A stretch of 9,374 nucleotides of DNA from Pseudomonadota bacterium (GCA_023435825.1 JAEZMB010000010.1:1-9374); one strand, 5' to 3'. Positions 1 through 6,809 are shown, counted from the stretch's first letter. The notes: generated by a model not told the origin, from the letters alone. Translations and numbers: made by a program.

Positions 1-30
1 GGAAACCCCTTTTTCCAAAAAGGGGTTTCC
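1..30. terminator. Perfect 14-bp inverted repeat, probable intrinsic terminator of the gene to the left
   Basis: Bases 1-14 are the exact reverse complement of bases 17-30, with only CC between them. The stem has a GGAAACCCC base and an A/T-rich top, and its 3' arm carries GGGGTTT. No long T run follows, but A/T blocks lie inside both arms, so it could act in either direction. It sits between whatever precedes the window and the glycosyltransferase gene, the expected place for a terminator. The window starts at its first base, so the full repeat may extend further left. Confidence 0.6.
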
Positions 31-70
31 TCCCCCGATTCCTCTTTGTTATCCCAATAAGGACAACTAT

Positions 71-1255
71 ATGCGTATATTCGTGCCGGCGATGGGGCGG
101 GTGAACACGAAGAACCGGGACGGCAGCGAGGTCAGGTTCGCCGAGATCGCCAAGCGTTGGCTGGCGGGGGGCGTGAAGCTGGAGATGTTGTTGCCGCGTC
201 GGGAGATCGGCGTGCTGGAGTCCCAGGGCGTGCACGCCTCCTGGCGCGTGCATTGGGAGCCGTTCACCAGCGAATCCGATCGGTTGTGGAACGTGCTGGC
301 CGTGTATTTGTGGCGTATTTTGACCTGCCCGTTTGTCCGCTATCCCCAGGGCGTGGACGCGGTCTACGCGCCGTCGGACTTCTTGTTCGACCTGCTGCCG
401 GCGCTCTTGTGCCGTTGGCGCAATCCGGCGGCCAGGCTCGTCGTGTGCGTGTTTCTCATCGCCCCGAATCCCTTCAAGGGCTACGAGAACGTCTTTGGCG
501 GCAAGTGGAAGCTGCCGTCGGTGCGCGGGGTGCTCTATTACTGCGCCCAGTGGGCAAGCGTGTGGCTGGCCCGCAAGGCCGGCGCGACCATGCTTGTGCT
601 CAATTCCCTGGACAAGGATTCGCTGATCGCCATGGGCGCGGACCCGGCCACGGTCCATGTGGTGACCATGGGCGTGGACGGCGGCTTTTTCGACGGCGTG
701 GACGTGGCGGCCGACACGCCGCGTTATGACGGCATCTTCTTGGGCCGGCTGCATCCCCAAAAGGGGCTTTTCGATCTGGTGCGCATCTGGAAGCGGGTGT
801 GCGAGAAGCGTCCCGGCAGCCGCCTTGGGGTCATCGGCGGCGGCAGCGATTGGTGGTTTGGCAAGCTCAAACAGGAAATCGGTGCGGCCGGGCTGACCGG
901 TCAAGTCGATTTGCTCGGGTTTCGCCAGGGCGAGGACAAGGTGCGGCTGCTCAAGGCCGCCGGCGTGTTTTTGATGCCCAGCCACTACGAGAGCTTCGGC
1001 CAGGTGGCCGTGGAGGCCATGGCCAGCGGCTTGCCGGTTGTCGCCTACGATCTGCCCATTTATCGAGAGATCTTCCCCACCGGCATGATCAAGACCGCCC
1101 TTGAGGACGAGGCGTCCTTTGCCGCCGAAGTGCTGTCCCTGCTGGACGACCCGGCCCGCCGCGAGGCCGCCGTGGCCCAGGCCCGCGCCCGCGCCGCCGT
1201 CTTCGACTGGGCGGCCATCGCCGAGCGCGAAATGGGGTTTGTGACGCAGCGGTAG
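71..1255 (+). CDS. Glycosyltransferase, GT4 family (GT-B fold)
   Basis: This 394-residue protein is a retaining-type glycosyltransferase of the group-1/GT4 kind, expected to move a sugar from a nucleotide-sugar donor to a glycan or lipid acceptor at the cytoplasmic face. The C-terminal half is diagnostic: a FLGRLHPQKG strand-loop (about residues 223-233), an IGGG segment, and MPSHYESFGQVAVEAMASG, which holds the E-x7-E pair (E307 and E315) that contacts the donor. The N-terminal half is the variable acceptor domain; no signal peptide or clear membrane helix is seen. The ATG at 71 is preceded by AAGGA at 59-63, seven bases upstream. It stands alone between a terminator-like repeat and a convergent gene, so its glycan pathway cannot be told from context. 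Family assignment is secure; donor and acceptor are unknown. Confidence 0.9.
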   Translation: MRIFVPAMGRVNTKNRDGSEVRFAEIAKRWLAGGVKLEMLLPRREIGVLESQGVHASWRVHWEPFTSESDRLWNVLAVYLWRILTCPFVRYPQGVDAVYAPSDFLFDLLPALLCRWRNPAARLVVCVFLIAPNPFKGYENVFGGKWKLPSVRGVLYYCAQWASVWLARKAGATMLVLNSLDKDSLIAMGADPATVHVVTMGVDGGFFDGVDVAADTPRYDGIFLGRLHPQKGLFDLVRIWKRVCEKRPGSRLGVIGGGSDWWFGKLKQEIGAAGLTGQVDLLGFRQGEDKVRLLKAAGVFLMPSHYESFGQVAVEAMASGLPVVAYDLPIYREIFPTGMIKTALEDEASFAAEVLSLLDDPARREAAVAQARARAAVFDWAAIAEREMGFVTQR

Positions 1256-1278
1256 GGCGATTGGCGACCGGTCACGAC

Positions 1279-1305
1279 TCGCGTCTCACAAGTGCGCGAT
1301 TTTTT
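1279..1305 (+). terminator. Candidate intrinsic terminator of the glycosyltransferase gene
   Basis: TCGCG (1279-1283) pairs with CGCGA (1295-1299), and inside it CAC (1287-1289) pairs with GTG (1292-1294), leaving a three-base bulge. Six T residues (1300-1305) follow at once. It lies 24 bases after the stop codon of the glycosyltransferase. The short stem and bulge make it moderate rather than strong. Confidence 0.5.
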
Positions 1306-1337
1306 AAGAAAATTAGTGCGTTAAATTCTTTGTCTGG

Positions 1338-1358
1338 GAAAAGCCCTAAGCGCTTTTC
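1338..1358. terminator. Weak hairpin between convergent genes
   Basis: GAAAAGC (1338-1344) and GCTTTTC (1352-1358) form a 7-bp stem with a 7-base loop. It lies 13 bases past the stop of the leftward fic gene. On the - strand the 3' arm ends in TTTTC, but no further T run follows. It may serve fic, or both genes. Confidence 0.35.
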
Positions 1359-1370
1359 GCGGATGCGACA

Positions 1371-2525
1371 CTAACGGGCGTCGTCGATGAGCCGGTAGCG
1401 GGTGCCCGTTTTACGGATCAGCCCGAGGCGTTCCAGATTCTTGATGTCGCGCCGGATCGTTTTGTCGCTGACCTGCCGATAGAGCAGCTTGAAGGGGTTG
1501 GTCTGCCTGAGGTCGTGGCTGTCGAACGCTGTGTCGCCTGCGGCCAGCAGCAGTTCGACGAGTTGATGCTGGCGCGGGGAAAGCTCTCGGACCTGATTTT
1601 TGAGATACGCGACGTAGTCCCGAAACAGCAGCGGTTTGACGCCCTCGATGATTCGTTCCCTGAACTCTTCCAGGGAAGCGTTCAGGGATTTGAAAAAAAA
1701 CTCCAGAAACGGCTGCACGCTGTCGTCAGCGTTGTTTTCCGATTTCGAAAACGCGATGTAGTAGGCGTGCATCTCCCGATAGTAGGCGTTCCACAGCGTG
1801 CTCGGGATAAGCCGATAGCCGGCCGCCGCCAGGATCATGGCCTCGATCATGCGGGCCGTACGCCCGTTGCCGTCCCGAAAGGGATGGATTTTCGCCAGAT
1901 GATAATGCGCCAGGGCCGCCCGGATGACCGGGTCGGTCCGCAACAGCGCCTCGCCGTTTATCCAATCCACGAACGCCGCCATGAGCGTCTTGATGTCTTC
2001 CAGGATTTTCGGGGGCACATAGGTGCCGCCATGCTCCGGGTTGCCGACTTGCACGGGCGTGTTGCGATACAGTCCCGGCGACATGGCCGCGTCGTTGACG
2101 CCCGCCGTGATGGCGGCATGGACGGCCTTGATGAGCGCCTCGCTGAGTCGGAGAGGCTGGGCCGCTGTGGCGTCCTCGACAGCCAGGATGAACGTGTCGT
2201 GGGCGGCCTTGAGATTGAGGATTTCCCGCTCGAAATCGTTGGCGGCCGTTGCCGGGCCTTCTTTTCCCAGCAATGCGCCCACGGCCTTTTCGTCAAGGGG
2301 ATTGCCTTCCAGCGCCGCCGTGCTGAAGATGGACTTGCTGATCAGGTCGGCGTCGAGAAACGCCGCCAGATGCGGCGGCGTCGGCAATGAGGCGATGATG
2401 TCGTAGCAGGCGTGGAAGACCTTGAGTTCGGTAGCGATGTTGTATTGATCGAAGCGGCGGGAGAAGACGAAATTGCCGGACTTGAACGTCAGGACCTTGT
2501 GGATTTCCCGGGCTGTCGTGGGCAT
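1371..2525 (-). CDS. Fic-domain protein adenylyltransferase with inhibitory helix and C-terminal winged helix
   Basis: Fic enzymes transfer AMP (sometimes another nucleotide) from ATP to a target hydroxyl. The full catalytic loop HPFRDGNGRTAR is present (residues 214-225 from the ATG), with the catalytic His214, metal-binding Asp218 and the anion-hole GNGR. An N-terminal STAALEGN (68-75) matches the inhibitory [S/T]xxxE[G/N] helix, with Glu73 as the residue that blocks ATP, so this is a self-inhibited class II Fic and needs no separate antitoxin. The last ~65 residues contain a helix-turn-helix/winged-helix domain, as in Shewanella-type Fic proteins. I chose the ATG at 2525 (384 aa, GGA seven bases upstream); a TTG at 2552 would add nine residues but has a poorer ribosome site. 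An eight-T run (coding strand, 1700-1693) encodes FFF before the winged helix. Codon and base use is more AT-rich than in the neighbours. The target is unknown. Confidence 0.92.
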   Translation of the reverse strand: MPTTAREIHKVLTFKSGNFVFSRRFDQYNIATELKVFHACYDIIASLPTPPHLAAFLDADLISKSIFSTAALEGNPLDEKAVGALLGKEGPATAANDFEREILNLKAAHDTFILAVEDATAAQPLRLSEALIKAVHAAITAGVNDAAMSPGLYRNTPVQVGNPEHGGTYVPPKILEDIKTLMAAFVDWINGEALLRTDPVIRAALAHYHLAKIHPFRDGNGRTARMIEAMILAAAGYRLIPSTLWNAYYREMHAYYIAFSKSENNADDSVQPFLEFFFKSLNASLEEFRERIIEGVKPLLFRDYVAYLKNQVRELSPRQHQLVELLLAAGDTAFDSHDLRQTNPFKLLYRQVSDKTIRRDIKNLERLGLIRKTGTRYRLIDDAR

Positions 2526-2527
2526 GA

Positions 2528-2604
2528 TTTTGTCCAGCTTAAAAGTAATCAAATCGTGCCGATAAAGTTATTCATGTCCTTCGTTTTGTCCAGAAAATTT
2601 GTCC
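2528..2604. repeat. Repeated TTTGTCC elements upstream of fic
   Basis: TTTGTCC occurs three times, at 2529-2535, 2585-2591 and 2598-2604, and the longer TTTTGTCCAG occurs exactly at 2528-2537 and 2584-2593. A related ATGTCC is at 2574-2579. Read on the - strand they are GGACAAA elements upstream of and touching the fic start. One copy supplies TGGACA (2592-2587), close to a -35 box, but no good -10 follows at the right distance. They could be binding sites for the winged helix of Fic or another regulator, or chance in an AT-rich spacer. Confidence 0.35.
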
Positions 2605-2614
2605 TCGCCGGGCC

Positions 2615-3838
2615 TCATTCGTCCCGCAGCACCGCCAGCACCTCGACATTGGAGGCCTGCCAGGCCGGATAGGCCCCGGCCAGGATGCCCAGGGCCGCCG
2701 AGCCGATAAGCGTGCCGCCGATCAGCGCCGGGTGGTAGACCTGGGGAAATTCGCCCACCCGGTAGACCACGGCCAGCACGCCCAGAGCCACCACCGTCCC
2801 GGCCGCGCCGCCGGCCGAAGCCATCATGCCCGATTCGATGAGAAACTGGCGCACGATGTCTTTCTTGCGCGCCCCGACAGCCCGCCGGATGCCGATCTCC
2901 AGCCTTCTGGCCCGCACCAGCAGGATCATGATGGAGAGGATGCCCAGGCCGCCGATGCCAAAGGACAGCGACGAACTGATGAATCCCAGGGTCTGCACCA
3001 GATCCAGCGCCTGCTGCTTGACCTCCATGGTGTCCTTGGCGGTCAAGACCTTGAAATCGTCGGGCTGCCCCTTGTCGGTTTTGATGTCGTGGCGCTTGCG
3101 CAGGATGTGGACGGCGGCTTCCCGCGAGGCGTCGAAATCCGCGCCCTCGGCCAAGCGCACGTACACCCCGTGGATGTAGGTCTTGTTGGACATGCGCCGC
3201 ATGAAGGTGGAAAGCGGCACGAAAATCTGTTCGTCCTGGTTGGCCCCGGACACGTCCGAACCCTTTTCCTCCATGACGCCGACCACATGCAGCCGGGCCC
3301 GGAAGATGAAGACCGACTGGCCCACGGCCGCCTCGGGCGAGCCGAAAAGCCGCCGGGCGATGGCCGGCCCCAGGGCGCAGACCAGTTCCTTGTCGTCTTC
3401 CTCGCTCTGATCGAAAAAGCGGCCATACTGGGGTGTGTTGCCGCGTATGGACGGATAGGCCGGCCAGGTGGCCACGAGCTGGCACATGACCTTCTTGTCG
3501 CCGGCCCGGATGGGCATGGGGAAGCTTAAAAACGGCACCCCGTCCACGGCCGCCGGCAGCCCGCGCAGCAGGGCCACGGCGTCGGGAAGCTTCAGATTGG
3601 TGTTGCCGGCGTCGGGCCGGATGTCGCCCCGGCGGAAGCGGATGTTGCCGGTCATGGCCATGAGCAGGTTGGGTCCGAGCTTTTCCGTCTCGATGACCGC
3701 CTTGCGCTCCATGGCCAGGGTCACGTGCAGCACGCCCGTGAGCGCGAACGCGCCAAGAAAGACCCCGAGCATGGCCAGCACCGTGCGCATCTTGTGGGTC
3801 GCCAGGGACTTCAGCGCGATACGCAGGCTTAACAGCAC
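2615..3838 (-). CDS. MacB/FtsX-type ABC transporter permease
   Basis: The 407-residue protein has the layout of type VII (MacB-like) permeases: a cytoplasmic N-terminus and first membrane helix (about 17-40, with the typical MRTVLAMLGVFLGAF), a large extracytoplasmic MacB core domain (about 45-275), then three helices (about 282-306, 335-357 and 370-392). Between helices 2 and 3 is the FtsX coupling segment RLEIGIRRAVGARKKDI, which contacts the ATPase, and the C-terminus has GAYPAWQAS. Such permeases do not pump through the membrane but work mechanically on periplasmic or outer-membrane partners, using a MacB-type ATPase. No ATPase or membrane-fusion gene is in this window, so it is an orphan here. 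The GTG start at 3838 follows GAGG by eight bases and lies 9 nt after the stop of the ModE-like gene, indicating co-transcription and probably coupled translation. Substrate unknown. Confidence 0.9.
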   Translation of the reverse strand: MLLSLRIALKSLATHKMRTVLAMLGVFLGAFALTGVLHVTLAMERKAVIETEKLGPNLLMAMTGNIRFRRGDIRPDAGNTNLKLPDAVALLRGLPAAVDGVPFLSFPMPIRAGDKKVMCQLVATWPAYPSIRGNTPQYGRFFDQSEEDDKELVCALGPAIARRLFGSPEAAVGQSVFIFRARLHVVGVMEEKGSDVSGANQDEQIFVPLSTFMRRMSNKTYIHGVYVRLAEGADFDASREAAVHILRKRHDIKTDKGQPDDFKVLTAKDTMEVKQQALDLVQTLGFISSSLSFGIGGLGILSIMILLVRARRLEIGIRRAVGARKKDIVRQFLIESGMMASAGGAAGTVVALGVLAVVYRVGEFPQVYHPALIGGTLIGSAALGILAGAYPAWQASNVEVLAVLRDE

Positions 3839-3847
3839 CGGCAGGCC

Positions 3848-4234
3848 TCAGGAAGAAGAGGGGACTTTGGGATTGTCTTCGTTGTACGGTTCGGTCGGCC
3901 AGGGGAAAAGTTCCTTGGCCCGGGCCACGGCAAAGGCTTCCACGTCCTTGTGCCAGACGCGAAAGAGCCGCACGATGTCGTGGCCAAGGGGGGTGAGGCG
4001 AAAGCCTTTCTTTGGCCCCGAACGCTCCACGAGCGGTTCGCCGATGACGGTTTCCGTCTGTTTCATGCGGCCCCAGGCCGCGCGGTAGGACATGCCCATG
4101 GCCGAGGCCGCCTTGTTAAGCGACCCCAGTTCTTCCACGAGTTCGAGAAGTTGAATCCGGCCAAGCCCAAGCAGCATGCCGTCTCCGGTTTCAAGCCATA
4201 AATGCAGCCGCTGCACGGCCTTGATCGTGTGCAT
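3848..4234 (-). CDS. ModE N-terminal-domain transcriptional regulator (no TOBE domain)
   Basis: This 128-residue protein matches the LysR-like winged-helix DNA-binding domain of the molybdate regulator ModE. Helix-turn-helix residues run about 27-57 (GSLNKAASAMGMSYRAAW), followed by the wing (about 68-83, LVERSGPKKGFRLTPLG) and the long dimerisation helix (84-110). E. coli ModE is about twice as long and has two C-terminal TOBE/Mop modules that bind molybdate. These are absent, so metal sensing must be lost, replaced or supplied by another protein. The ATG at 4234 is preceded by AGGAAAG at about six bases. It leads a leftward operon with the permease and lies divergently from the MATE gene, so it probably regulates one or both and perhaps itself. 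A Mo-storage homologue lies 4.2 kb away, but control of it is only a guess. Confidence 0.87.
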   Translation of the reverse strand: MHTIKAVQRLHLWLETGDGMLLGLGRIQLLELVEELGSLNKAASAMGMSYRAAWGRMKQTETVIGEPLVERSGPKKGFRLTPLGHDIVRLFRVWHKDVEAFAVARAKELFPWPTEPYNEDNPKVPSSS

Positions 4235-4260
4235 CCGCTTTCCTCGCGAGTCCGCTCTGG

Positions 4261-4284
4261 CGTTATGTCAAAGCTGTCTTATCC
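4261..4284. promoter_or_regulatory. ModE-like half-site in the divergent ModE-N / MATE intergenic region
   Basis: CGTTATGT at 4261-4268 reads ACATAACG on the - strand, identical to one half of the E. coli modA operator as I recall it (CGTTATAT-8-ACATAACG). The expected second half, eight bases away, is poor (GGATAAGA on the - strand). TTGACA (4271-4266, - strand) overlaps it and could be a -35 box for the leftward operon, though no good -10 lies 16-18 bases on. The 138-bp region 4235-4372 otherwise shows no clear promoter for the MATE gene. Confidence 0.35.
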
Positions 4285-4372
4285 TTAGCCGGCCGCTGTT
4301 GCCAAGGGGGAGTTGACCGCGAAGGCCGGCTCCCGTATCGCCAGACGCCTTGAACGCGCCTGCGGAGGTCGC

Positions 4373-5755
4373 ATGGAGAAGAAAAGCGGACTGCTGGCCG
4401 CCGGCGTCGGTTTCGGGACCATCTGGTCCCTGGCCTGGCCGCAGATCCTCATGATGTTTTTGACGTTTTGCATCGGCTTCGTCGATGTTTACGTGGGCGG
4501 CCGCATCGACCGCGAAACCCAGGCGGCCGTGGGCGTTTTGGCCCAGGCCATGTTCTTTTTCCAGGTCGTTGCCGCCGCCGTGGCCAACGGGGCCGTGGCC
4601 GCCGTCAGCCAGTCCGAGGGCGCGGGGCGTCTGGCCCGGGCCGGCCGCTATGTCTGGCTGTGCCTGCTGGCCGGCGTGGCCGCCTCGCTGGCCGTCATGG
4701 CCCTGGGGCTGGTCTTTCGCGACGCCTTTCTCGGTTTGCTCCAGATGCCGACCCCCATCTGGGACACGGCCCGCTATTTCCTGACCGTGTTGTTGCTGCT
4801 GCTGCCCATCCAGTCGTTTTTCATCATCGCCAATGCCCTGTTTCGGGCGCGCCGGCTGGTCATGACGCCGCTTTTCGCCTGGGGGCTGGCCGCCGTGCTC
4901 AATACCTTGGGCGATTTCGGCTTTGGCCTGGGGCGCTTCGGCCTGCCGGATTTCGGCTATGCCGGCGTGGCCTGGAGCACGTTTTTTTCGGTCACGGCCG
5001 GCATGGCCTTCAACCTGGCCGCGCTCATCCGGGTCGGGATGCTGCGGCGCGCGCAGTTTCCCCGCTGGCGTTGGGTGCGTTGCGCCAGCCGCTATCTCTT
5101 GAAGGTCGCCTGGCCGTCGGGGCTCATGCAGATCGTGTGGCACACCGGCTATCTGCTGCTGTTTTCCGTGGTCGGCTCGCTGCCCACGGGCAGCGTGGCC
5201 GCCCTGGCCGGCATGTCGGCCGGCATGCGCCTGGAGTCGATCCTGTTTTTGCCGCCCATGGCCTTCAATTTCACGGCCTCCATCCTGGTCGGCAATTTGA
5301 TCGGGGCCGGCCGGCCCGATGAGGCCCGGCGGGTGGGCTATCGCATCGCCTGGGCGGGCGTTGCCGCCATCAGCCTCATGGGGCTTTGCCTGTGGCCGTT
5401 TCTGCCGGCGGCGGCCGCGTTTGTCTCCCCGGACCCCGAGGCGGCGGCCCAGGCGGTTTCCTATCTGCGATACAACGTCGCGGCCATTCCCTTTACCGTA
5501 GCCGGTCTTATTCTCATCGGGGCCATGACCGGAGCCGGGGCGACGCTTTTAACCATGTTCGTCACCGGCGGTTCCGTCTGGCTCGTGCGGTTGCCCCTGG
5601 CGTTTGTATTGGGGCATAGCCTCCTTGGCCGGGCCGAGGGGGTGTGGATTTCGATGTTCGTGTCCCAGGCCGTGCAGTCGCTGGCCTGCCTGGGGGTGTA
5701 CCGCTACGCGGATTGGACGCGTTTCGGCATGGGCGGCGGCAAGACGAGGAAGTAA
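4373..5755 (+). CDS. MATE-family multidrug/metabolite efflux transporter (12 membrane helices)
   Basis: The 460-residue product has the hydrophobic pattern of a MATE (MOP superfamily) cation-coupled antiporter: about twelve membrane helices in two halves, with family segments such as the opening GTIWSLAWPQILMMFLTF, IANALFRARRLVMTP after helix 4-5, and in the second half LPPMAFNFTASILVGNLIGAGRPDEARR, the well-conserved Q/N-rich-helix plus loop equivalent. Length agrees with the family. The ATG at 4373 is preceded by GGAGG (4364-4368). An in-frame TTG at 4313 would add 20 basic residues, but its G-rich stretch lies directly against the start, so I reject it. The DUF2156 gene begins 2 nt after the stop, with its ribosome site inside this gene, so the two proteins are made together. 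The ModE-N gene lies divergently and may control it. Substrate unknown. Confidence 0.92.
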   Translation: MEKKSGLLAAGVGFGTIWSLAWPQILMMFLTFCIGFVDVYVGGRIDRETQAAVGVLAQAMFFFQVVAAAVANGAVAAVSQSEGAGRLARAGRYVWLCLLAGVAASLAVMALGLVFRDAFLGLLQMPTPIWDTARYFLTVLLLLLPIQSFFIIANALFRARRLVMTPLFAWGLAAVLNTLGDFGFGLGRFGLPDFGYAGVAWSTFFSVTAGMAFNLAALIRVGMLRRAQFPRWRWVRCASRYLLKVAWPSGLMQIVWHTGYLLLFSVVGSLPTGSVAALAGMSAGMRLESILFLPPMAFNFTASILVGNLIGAGRPDEARRVGYRIAWAGVAAISLMGLCLWPFLPAAAAFVSPDPEAAAQAVSYLRYNVAAIPFTVAGLILIGAMTGAGATLLTMFVTGGSVWLVRLPLAFVLGHSLLGRAEGVWISMFVSQAVQSLACLGVYRYADWTRFGMGGGKTRK

Positions 5756-5757
5756 CG

Positions 5758-6642
5758 ATGCGAGAAGGTTTTGAGGCCATTTCCCTGGAGCGGCGCGACG
5801 AATACCTGGAGCGCCTGGCCAAGTGCCCCGAGAAGGTTTCGGACTACAGCTTCGGCAATCTCTGGGGCTGGGCCGAGGAATACGGCCTGTCCTGGCGGTT
5901 TGGCGAAAGCCATGTCTGGATCTTGCAGACCAAGCCCTATGAAGTCTTCTGGGCGCCGGTGGGGCCGTGGACCGACGTCGATTGGAGCGCCTGCCCGTGC
6001 CTGGCCCAGGGGCTCGACTTCATCCGGGTGCCCGACGCCTTGTGCGGCATCCTCTCGGCGGCCATGCCCGACCGGGTGACCACCCAAGAGGCCCGGGACC
6101 ACGACGACTACGTCTACAGCGTGCCCGAACTCATCGAGCTTCGCGGCAACAAGTTCCACAAGAAAAAAAACCTGCTCAGCCAGTTCCAGCGGACCTACGA
6201 CTACGAGTACAAGCCGTTGACCCCGGACTGCGTGGAGGAAACCCTGGAGCTCCAGCGCCAGTGGTTCGCCTGGCGCGATCCCGAGGATTCCGGGGCGCTT
6301 TTGGCCGAAAACCAGGCCATCGTGCGGGTGCTCCAGAGCTGGGACCGCTTTCCCGGCCTCATGGGCGGAGCCATCCGGGTGGACGGCGAGATGATCGCCT
6401 ACACCGTGGCCGAGGCGCTCACCCCGGAAATGCTGGTGATCCACTTCGAAAAAGGCCGGCCGGGCTTCAAGGGCGTGTATCAGGCCATCAATCAAATGTT
6501 CCTGGCCGATGCCGGCGTTCCCTATGCCTTGGTCAACCGCGAGCAGGACCTGGGCGACGAGGGGCTTCGCAAGGCCAAGCTCTCCTACAACCCCTGCATG
6601 TATCTTAAAAAGTGCAAGGTTTCCGTGGCGGCGGCCGGGTAG
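5758..6642 (+). CDS. DUF2156 / phosphatidylglycerol lysyltransferase C-terminal-like protein
   Basis: This 294-residue soluble protein matches the DUF2156 (LPG_synthase_C) family, which has two GNAT-like halves and is the aminoacyl-transfer domain of MprF/LysX-type enzymes that put an amino acid from aminoacyl-tRNA onto a lipid or other acceptor. Seen here are the basic linker ELRGNKFHKKKNLLSQF (about residues 126-142), and near the C-terminus NREQDLGDEGLRKAKLSY (260-277), both typical of free-standing members. No membrane helices or signal peptide are present, unlike MprF, which carries its own flippase. The ATG at 5758 has GAGGAAG (5746-5752) five bases upstream; in-frame sequence further left overlaps the MATE gene and is not used. 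The tight link to a MATE transporter suggests a shared task, for example making and moving a modified lipid or aminoacylated compound. That is inference. An A8 run (6163-6170) encodes part of the conserved basic motif. Confidence 0.85.
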   Translation: MREGFEAISLERRDEYLERLAKCPEKVSDYSFGNLWGWAEEYGLSWRFGESHVWILQTKPYEVFWAPVGPWTDVDWSACPCLAQGLDFIRVPDALCGILSAAMPDRVTTQEARDHDDYVYSVPELIELRGNKFHKKKNLLSQFQRTYDYEYKPLTPDCVEETLELQRQWFAWRDPEDSGALLAENQAIVRVLQSWDRFPGLMGGAIRVDGEMIAYTVAEALTPEMLVIHFEKGRPGFKGVYQAINQMFLADAGVPYALVNREQDLGDEGLRKAKLSYNPCMYLKKCKVSVAAAG

Positions 6643-6668
6643 GGCTTTTGCGGCCTTCGCCTGGCGCA

Positions 6669-6792
6669 TACAGGATCGGCCGTTCGCGTCGGCGTGGCAC
6701 GAATTTTTTGTGTCGTTGCAGACATGGTTTGGCTTGCCTTTTCGGGCAAAACAACCAAAAGTGCCCGGTGCTGTTTTGTTGCTGATCCTGTA
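6669..6792 (+). other. Candidate structured RNA leader of the response regulator gene
   Basis: TACAGGATCGGC (6669-6680) can pair as RNA with GCTGATCCTGTA (6781-6792): twelve consecutive pairs with one G-U, nine of the bases forming an exact inverted repeat in DNA. Inside lie a hairpin with a U-rich top (6694-6703 with 6707-6716, several G-U pairs that favour RNA of this strand) and a second one (TTGCC 6734-6738 with GGCAA 6745-6749, extendable by GGTT 6726-6729 with AACC 6753-6756). A competing stem, CAAC-AAAA (6752-6760) with TTTTGTTG (6774-6781), could switch with the last. The closing stem ends 17 bases before the ATG. I recognise no known riboswitch. The whole 167-bp gap 6643-6809 contains no clear sigma-70 promoter. 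Confidence 0.4.
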
Positions 6793-6809
6793 CCGGTTGG
6801 GGCCAAGGC

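Noticed and set aside
1515..2390. Open frame of 291 codons on the + strand inside fic
   Set aside because: No recognisable fold; Fic motifs on the - strand are complete, so this is a shadow.
4313..4372. Upstream TTG start for the MATE gene
   Set aside because: The G-rich sequence lies directly against the TTG with no proper spacing, while the ATG at 4373 has GGAGG at a workable distance and gives the usual family length.
4268..5143. Long open frame on the - strand opposite the MATE gene
   Set aside because: It is rich in H, G, Q and R as expected from the complement of a GC-rich membrane protein gene, has no recognisable domain, and the + strand frame is clearly real.
5644..5757. Longer N-terminus for the DUF2156 protein
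   Set aside because: It would overlap the MATE gene by over 100 bases, has no family match in the added part, and the ATG at 5758 has a good GAGGAAG site.
5704..6669. Long open frame on the - strand opposite the DUF2156 gene
   Set aside because: No domain and no ribosome site in context; it mirrors a recognised + strand gene.
6695..6712. TGGCACG as the -24 half of a sigma-54 promoter
   Set aside because: The -12 position reads TTTTG instead of TTGC, so the invariant GC is missing; the bases are better explained by the hairpin.
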